Of a stretch of DNA of 49,402 nucleotides, positions 45,589-49,402 are shown in pieces (the stretch's first letter is position 1; every line of letters starts with the position of its first letter). Under the pieces are notes generated by a model. The model saw only the letters and a program-made list of their open reading frames with translations. It did not search any database and had not been told where the DNA came from. The position numbers and the translations under genes are program-made. Source of the DNA: Candidatus Obscuribacterales bacterium (GTDB taxonomy: Bacteria > Cyanobacteriota > Vampirovibrionia > Obscuribacterales > Obscuribacteraceae); assembly GCA_019747875.1 (NCBI GenBank), contig JAIEQI010000148.1, positions 1-49,402 on the forward strand. Reading direction: 5' to 3'.

Positions 45589-46569
45589 GTGATCACTGTT
45601 CAAAAACAACTGCTTTTAAAGAGCGCGCTTTTGGGTCTCTGCACAGTTTTTCTTTTTCCATCGACGGCACTAAGCCAGGGCGAAAATAAAGATTCCGCCC
45701 CGGAGCTCAACTCGCCAGTTACGCAACAAACCGCAATTGATGCCAAAGTCAGCGCTCAAGATAAGAAAGACATCGAGAAGTTTCTCAGCAACTTCGAAAA
45801 GGATTGGAACGGTCACAACCTTGAAGGAGTGATGGGCAACTACTCCGACGATTACGTCAATAATGATGGTTTCGACAAGAAGATCATCAACCAGTTGATG
45901 GGCGAGCTCTGGAAAACTTATCCCGATATCAAATCTTCTTCTTTCACAAAGAGCATTCGCGTTGATGGGCCTTATGCCACCATTGGAACTCACGATGACG
46001 TGACGGGCACAACTGCATCAGAAGCACAGGGATTGGGTAAAGGTGAGCTGCACTCAATTTCCGAGGGGTTGTTGTTCTGCAAACGAGTCGGCAACCAGTG
46101 GAAAATCATTGGCGATCGCATCGATTACGAAAAGAACAAAGTAAGTTATGGGTTGGGTCGCCAGTTAGACCCATCATTCGCCGCACCGGAACAGGTCAAG
46201 TCCGGCAAACAATTCTCGGCGCGCCTGGAAGTTGATATGCCAACCGGCTTAGCTGCTATGGGCACAATCAGCCAGGCAACACTTTCTTATCCACCACCGA
46301 AGCCACCAGAGGTCTATAAACCAATGGGTGATCCGCTCAACGATCGACCGCTTCTGGAACGGGTGATGACCGCCAACGCGAAGAACCGCAATGAGCTCTT
46401 AATGGCTACGATTGGATTGACTAATGCTTCCAGGAACTCGCTACTGGGAATGGTGATTCTAACGCGTCGGCTGAACGTCGTTCCTCCAATGGAGGAAGAA
46501 CCGGCCAAGGCTGAAACAGCGGCAAGCGCAGAGACGAAAAAGACTCCCGAAGAGACAACAATTAAGTAA
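45589..46569 (+). CDS. Secreted protein with NTF2/SnoaL-like domain (326 aa)
   Basis: The GTG at 45589 has GGAGAG just upstream and begins a signal peptide (cleavage near ALSQG); an ATG at 45577 is in frame. Residues about 55-185 match an NTF2/SnoaL-like cone fold (DIEKFLSNFEKDWNGHNLEGVMGNYSDDY, then SEGLLFCKRVGNQWKIIGDR). The C-terminal part has a beta-rich segment and an Ala/Glu/Lys/Thr-rich tail. A ligand or substrate cannot be deduced. lspA follows 8 bases after its stop. Confidence 0.75.
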   Translation: MITVQKQLLLKSALLGLCTVFLFPSTALSQGENKDSAPELNSPVTQQTAIDAKVSAQDKKDIEKFLSNFEKDWNGHNLEGVMGNYSDDYVNNDGFDKKIINQLMGELWKTYPDIKSSSFTKSIRVDGPYATIGTHDDVTGTTASEAQGLGKGELHSISEGLLFCKRVGNQWKIIGDRIDYEKNKVSYGLGRQLDPSFAAPEQVKSGKQFSARLEVDMPTGLAAMGTISQATLSYPPPKPPEVYKPMGDPLNDRPLLERVMTANAKNRNELLMATIGLTNASRNSLLGMVILTRRLNVVPPMEEEPAKAETAASAETKKTPEETTIK

Positions 46570-46577
46570 GCACCCTG

Positions 46578-47111
46578 ATGGAGCAATTTACGAAGCGCTG
46601 GCTGATCCCTGTATTGCTGGGCGTTTCATCGTTCGCTCTGGACTTCTGGTCGAAGACTTGGGTGCGAGCAAATCTCGACTACGGTCAAAGTCAAACATTC
46701 ATTCCTGGCTTTTTGAACCTCTTGCGCACAGTTAACACTGGTGGCGCATTCGGTATCGGCCGCGGGAATGGAATTGTAATGACAATACTAGCCTCCGCGA
46801 TAGTAATTGCAATTATCGCCTGGGCTTGGAAGCGAGAGAAATCCGGTAACGGACTGGCCGGTGTGGAAAGATGCGGCGTCGGAGTGATCGTCGGCGCGGC
46901 GATGGGCAACCTCTGGGATCGCTTTACGCAAAGAGAGGTGACCGACTTTCTCGAATTCGCCTTCATTCAATTCCCCGTGTTTAACGTGGCAGACGCGCTC
47001 ATTGATGTCGGCGCCGGATTGATAATCATTGGCGCTTTGTTCTATTCAAAAACGCCTGAGAAACAGGCAGACGGAGATTGCTGTGGAAGAGATCATCACT
47101 CTGAAGGTTGA
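46578..47111 (+). CDS. lspA: Lipoprotein signal peptidase (signal peptidase II)
   Basis: Inner-membrane aspartyl protease that cleaves lipoprotein signal peptides at the lipid-modified cysteine. 177 aa, four membrane helices. Conserved NTGGAFG (53-59), GNLWDR (110-115), catalytic Asp123 in REVTDFLEF and Asp139 in FNVADALIDVG. A His/Cys-rich short tail (CCGRDHH) is unusual. The last 29 bases overlap rluD, indicating coupling. Confidence 0.95.
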   Translation: MEQFTKRWLIPVLLGVSSFALDFWSKTWVRANLDYGQSQTFIPGFLNLLRTVNTGGAFGIGRGNGIVMTILASAIVIAIIAWAWKREKSGNGLAGVERCGVGVIVGAAMGNLWDRFTQREVTDFLEFAFIQFPVFNVADALIDVGAGLIIIGALFYSKTPEKQADGDCCGRDHHSEG

Positions 47112-48018
47112 GCAGCAAGCTGAAGCACCGCGGCTCGATGCTTTCCTGTCGGCAAGCCTGGCAGATAGATCCCTTAGCAGATCCCGCTTACAAAAACTGA
47201 TCGACGATGGGAAAGTTTTAGTCGACGGCAAGCTAGCCAAACCATCATTGAAGCTTTATGGTGGCGAGCATATTGAACTTTCGCTGCCCGAGGCCGAGCC
47301 ACTCAGCTTAAAAGCCGAGGCAATCCCACTTCAGATCGCTTACGAAGACGAGCAACTAATCGTCATAAATAAGGAATGCGGGCAAGTCGTCCACCCCGGT
47401 GCCGGGGTCAGCGAAGGGACTCTAGTCAACGCCCTTTTGGCACACTGCCAGAATAGCCTGGCCGGTATCAACGGCAGCTTGAGGCCAGGCATCGTGCACC
47501 GCCTGGACAAAGATACATCGGGCTTATTAGTAGTAGCCAAAACAGACCAGGCGCACCAGAGCCTTTCAGAACAGATCAGTAAGCGTGAGGCAAAACGAGT
47601 GTACCTTGCCCTACTAGAAGGGCAGTTACCAGCCGATACGGGAATCGTAGATAAGCCAATCGGACGCCACAAAACCGATCGCATCAAGATGGCCATAGTT
47701 GAAGATGGGCGGCAAGCACAAACACATTGGGAAGTCGTCAACCGAAATCACCGCTTCACGCTAATTAAGGCGAGCTTAAGAACGGGGCGAACTCATCAAA
47801 TTCGAGTCCACATGGCCAGCCTCAATTGTCCCGTTGTTGGCGACCTTGTTTACAATCGCAAAAGCACCGGCAACGAGGCTGCACGCAAGAAACTAGGCTT
47901 GAGAGGACACGCATTGCATGCAGCTTATCTATCCTTCAGACATCCGACATCGGGTGAACTGTTAGAATTTGAATCAGAACCGCCTGCCGAGTTTCAAAAA
48001 CTAATTGCGAGCCTGTAG
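47083..48018 (+). CDS. rluD: Large-subunit rRNA pseudouridine synthase, RluD type
   Basis: Converts specific uridines of 23S rRNA (in E. coli 1911, 1915, 1917) to pseudouridine. The GTG at 47083 has GGAG six bases upstream and gives 311 aa; a longer frame from 47029 lies within lspA. N-terminal S4 RNA-binding domain (about 15-75, SRSRLQKLIDDGKVLVDG), catalytic Asp142 in HRLDKDTSGLLV, and RTGRTHQIRVHM later. The lspA-rluD order is common in bacteria. Confidence 0.95.
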   Translation: MEEIITLKVEQQAEAPRLDAFLSASLADRSLSRSRLQKLIDDGKVLVDGKLAKPSLKLYGGEHIELSLPEAEPLSLKAEAIPLQIAYEDEQLIVINKECGQVVHPGAGVSEGTLVNALLAHCQNSLAGINGSLRPGIVHRLDKDTSGLLVVAKTDQAHQSLSEQISKREAKRVYLALLEGQLPADTGIVDKPIGRHKTDRIKMAIVEDGRQAQTHWEVVNRNHRFTLIKASLRTGRTHQIRVHMASLNCPVVGDLVYNRKSTGNEAARKKLGLRGHALHAAYLSFRHPTSGELLEFESEPPAEFQKLIASL

Positions 48019-48020
48019 AA

Positions 48021-48365
48021 ATGCCTCAAAAAGTTCGAATGATTATCCTTATTGTGGTTGGATGGGCTGTACCTTTAATTGTTCTTTTGAGCAATAACAG
48101 TCAAATCGTTCCCTTCCATATATTCACAGCCGAATTATCAATCGGAATTGGCGTCCTCGTCTTGATGTTCTATGCAATCGGCGCCCTCTTCGGTTTCTTG
48201 TACCCGATCGTTGCCGGCAAACAAGAACAGAACATCGCAAAGCTCAAGGAATGGCAAGAACAAGATCAAAAGCTAGCCATCGAAGTACAAAAAGACAAGG
48301 AAAAGCAGCTTGAAGCAAAGATTGCGACTCTGGAAGCCGCACTCAAGCAAGCTCTCAAGAAATAG
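48021..48365 (+). CDS. LapA-domain (DUF1049) membrane protein
   Basis: 114 aa with two membrane helices (about 8-25 and 40-64) and a C-terminal coiled coil rich in Lys/Glu/Gln (about 68-112), the layout of LapA/DUF1049 proteins. Two bases after rluD on the same strand, so part of that operon. The role in this organism is unknown; in E. coli the homologue works with LapB in envelope homeostasis. Confidence 0.75.
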   Translation: MPQKVRMIILIVVGWAVPLIVLLSNNSQIVPFHIFTAELSIGIGVLVLMFYAIGALFGFLYPIVAGKQEQNIAKLKEWQEQDQKLAIEVQKDKEKQLEAKIATLEAALKQALKK

Positions 48366-48405
48366 AAACGAAAGTAGTTTTTTAGTGCACCAAATGCGGA
48401 GCGAG

Positions 48406-48978
48406 CTATTCGTTGCCTTGCTCGGACTCGCCTTCGGCCTTGCCTTCTTCCGCGTTCAAGGTGGCGAAATCAGAGGCTTTCAAATTATCGATGAATTTCT
48501 TGAATTCTTCGGCTTCCTCTTCGTCTTTCTCAAAATCAGCCGATATCGTTCCTTCTGCCACCACCTGTGCTGCCACGAAGATAGGTGCTTTCGCCCTCAA
48601 AGCAAGGGCAATTGCATCGGATGGACGTGCATCGATAGTTTTCAACCCCTCGCGGTCAGGAGAGCCAGGAGGGGTTTGAGGGATGTTACCGTTTGCAAGC
48701 GGCTGAAGAACAATAGTGGCGAAGTAAGTATTTGACGCCAGTTCGTTTATTTCAATATGTTTTACTTTGAACCCTGTTTGTTGAATGGTACTCAACAAGA
48801 GGTCGTGAGTAAGAGGACGCTCAGGTTTATAGTTGTCCAGAGCGCGTGTGATCGCGTTTGCTTCAAACATGCCAATCCAAATTGGAAGCGCGCGCCTTTT
48901 TTGCGGATCGTTCAAAACGACGATAGGGTGCCCATTTCGAGCATCCATCGCAATCCCAGCTACGTACATCTCAATCAT
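48406..48978 (-). CDS. Bifunctional nuclease (BFN, DUF151) domain protein
   Basis: 190 aa. The BFN domain covers about 1-145: VAGIAMDARNGHPIVVL, LPIWIGMFEANAI, RPLTHDLL and DARPSDAIALALR are typical. The last 40 residues are acidic (runs of Glu). Family members have been reported to have RNase/DNase activity in plants and are widespread in bacteria with unclear roles. Convergent with the rluD operon. Confidence 0.9.
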   Translation of the reverse strand: MIEMYVAGIAMDARNGHPIVVLNDPQKRRALPIWIGMFEANAITRALDNYKPERPLTHDLLLSTIQQTGFKVKHIEINELASNTYFATIVLQPLANGNIPQTPPGSPDREGLKTIDARPSDAIALALRAKAPIFVAAQVVAEGTISADFEKDEEEAEEFKKFIDNLKASDFATLNAEEGKAEGESEQGNE

Positions 48979-49199
48979 GCTGCGCCTTTTCTGCCTCCAA
49001 TACTGGGATTATGCCCAAATTACGGGCTTTTAGTTGTCATCAAGTTAAATTTTTGCTGGAATCGGCTCTACAAGAGGCTGAACGACTGAAACGTAAATTC
49101 AATTATAGGCAGATTTTCCCTGTAAATGCTTGGTCCTACAAACTTGCAAAGACGCAGTCGTTTCCGCAAAGTTCCTGCACATGCATGTCTCGGTATTTT

Positions 49200-49219
49200 G
49201 CACTTAGATATCTAAGTGC
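49200..49219. promoter_or_regulatory. Perfect 20-bp palindrome upstream of tRNA-Leu promoter
   Basis: GCACTTAGAT followed by its exact reverse complement ATCTAAGTGC, with no spacer. It ends 11 bases before the -35 box. An uninterrupted palindrome is more like a dimeric protein binding site than an RNA hairpin with a loop. Confidence 0.5.
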
Positions 49220-49230
49220 TTTAAGATCTA

Positions 49231-49259
49231 TTGACAGTAAGGCTGCCTGAGTGTGTAAA
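49231..49259 (+). promoter_or_regulatory. Promoter of tRNA-Leu
   Basis: Consensus -35 TTGACA (49231-49236) and, after 17 bases, TGTAAA (49254-49259) as -10. The predicted start is about 55 bases before the tRNA. Confidence 0.65.
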
Positions 49260-49322
49260 CTATCTAGCTGAGACCTCCCATTTGGGATGGGCGTCGTGTG
49301 GCGCATGCGCTGCACATTACAA

Positions 49323-49402
49323 GTCCGGATGGCGGAATTGGTAGACGCGTACGTTTGAGGGGCGTATGGGCAACCGTGAGGGTTCAAGTCCCTCTCCGGA
49401 CA
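49323..49402 (+). tRNA. tRNA-Leu (anticodon GAG)
   Basis: Class II tRNA, 80 bases. The acceptor stem is GTCCGGA/TCCGGAC with discriminator A at the last base of the window; whether CCA is encoded cannot be seen. The anticodon loop TTGAGGG carries GAG (reads CUC/CUU). Short variable arm (TGG/CC), T-arm GAGGG-TTCAAGT-CCCTC. Confidence 0.95.

Larger units (their letters stand above)
48979..49322. other. Intergenic region between the BFN gene and tRNA-Leu
   Basis: No gene is seen. It holds the start region of the BFN gene, two palindromes (ACATGCATGT at 49179-49188 and a 20-base one at 49200-49219) and the tRNA promoter. Confidence 0.6.

Overview
The window is a gene-dense bacterial chromosome segment, roughly half G+C by eye. 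The best fit is a non-photosynthetic relative of the cyanobacteria (Melainabacteria/Vampirovibrionia, in the style of Candidatus Obscuribacter). This is an inference. It rests on several TPR/helical-repeat secreted proteins, two membrane Ser/Thr kinases with long helical C-terminal halves, an Uma2 (DUF820) protein, a RecG with a cyanobacterial-type N-terminal extension, a DUF4388-like protein, and the lack of any photosynthesis gene.

Layout. 0.1-2 kb: a minus-strand operon with a putrescine-type aminotransferase and two small ORFs, closed by a terminator. 2-3.2 kb: gene-poor. 3.2-7.9 kb: a secreted TPR protein, an ArnT-like glycosyltransferase and a peptide deformylase, convergent with recG (8-11.1 kb). 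11.5-12.9 kb: an MglA-like GTPase and rpmB with a structured leader. 13.3-23.4 kb is the accessory part: a HExxH protein, a two-component system with a small membrane protein, a Ser/Thr kinase, a protein of short beta-type repeats, and six copies of a dispersed ~150-bp repeat. 23.5-28.3 kb: housekeeping genes on the minus strand (hslO, prmC, prfA, tRNA-Ser, tpiA). 28.6-37.5 kb: TPR proteins, cobS, a second membrane Ser/Thr kinase. 37.5-42 kb: a DEDDh exonuclease and an alpha-mannosidase/TIM-barrel pair. 42-49.4 kb: a PDZ protein, mdh, a DUF4388-like protein, Uma2, an NTF2-like secreted protein, lspA-rluD-LapA, a bifunctional-nuclease-domain protein, and a tRNA-Leu whose last base is the last base of the window.

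The observation most worth following is the repeat family (13288-13432, 15583-15731, 21558-21706, 21721-21870, 21931-22080, 22257-22406, plus a possible remnant near 21887). All copies lie in one orientation. Each contains a 11-12 bp hairpin whose arms differ between copies but stay paired. Every non-Watson-Crick position is A-C or C-A on the plus strand, which becomes a G-U pair only in RNA from the minus strand, where the loop also reads GCAA (a GNRA tetraloop). This points to a structured RNA transcribed in the same direction as the neighbouring genes. One copy also runs in frame into the 5' end of the HExxH protein gene, so the start of that gene is doubtful.
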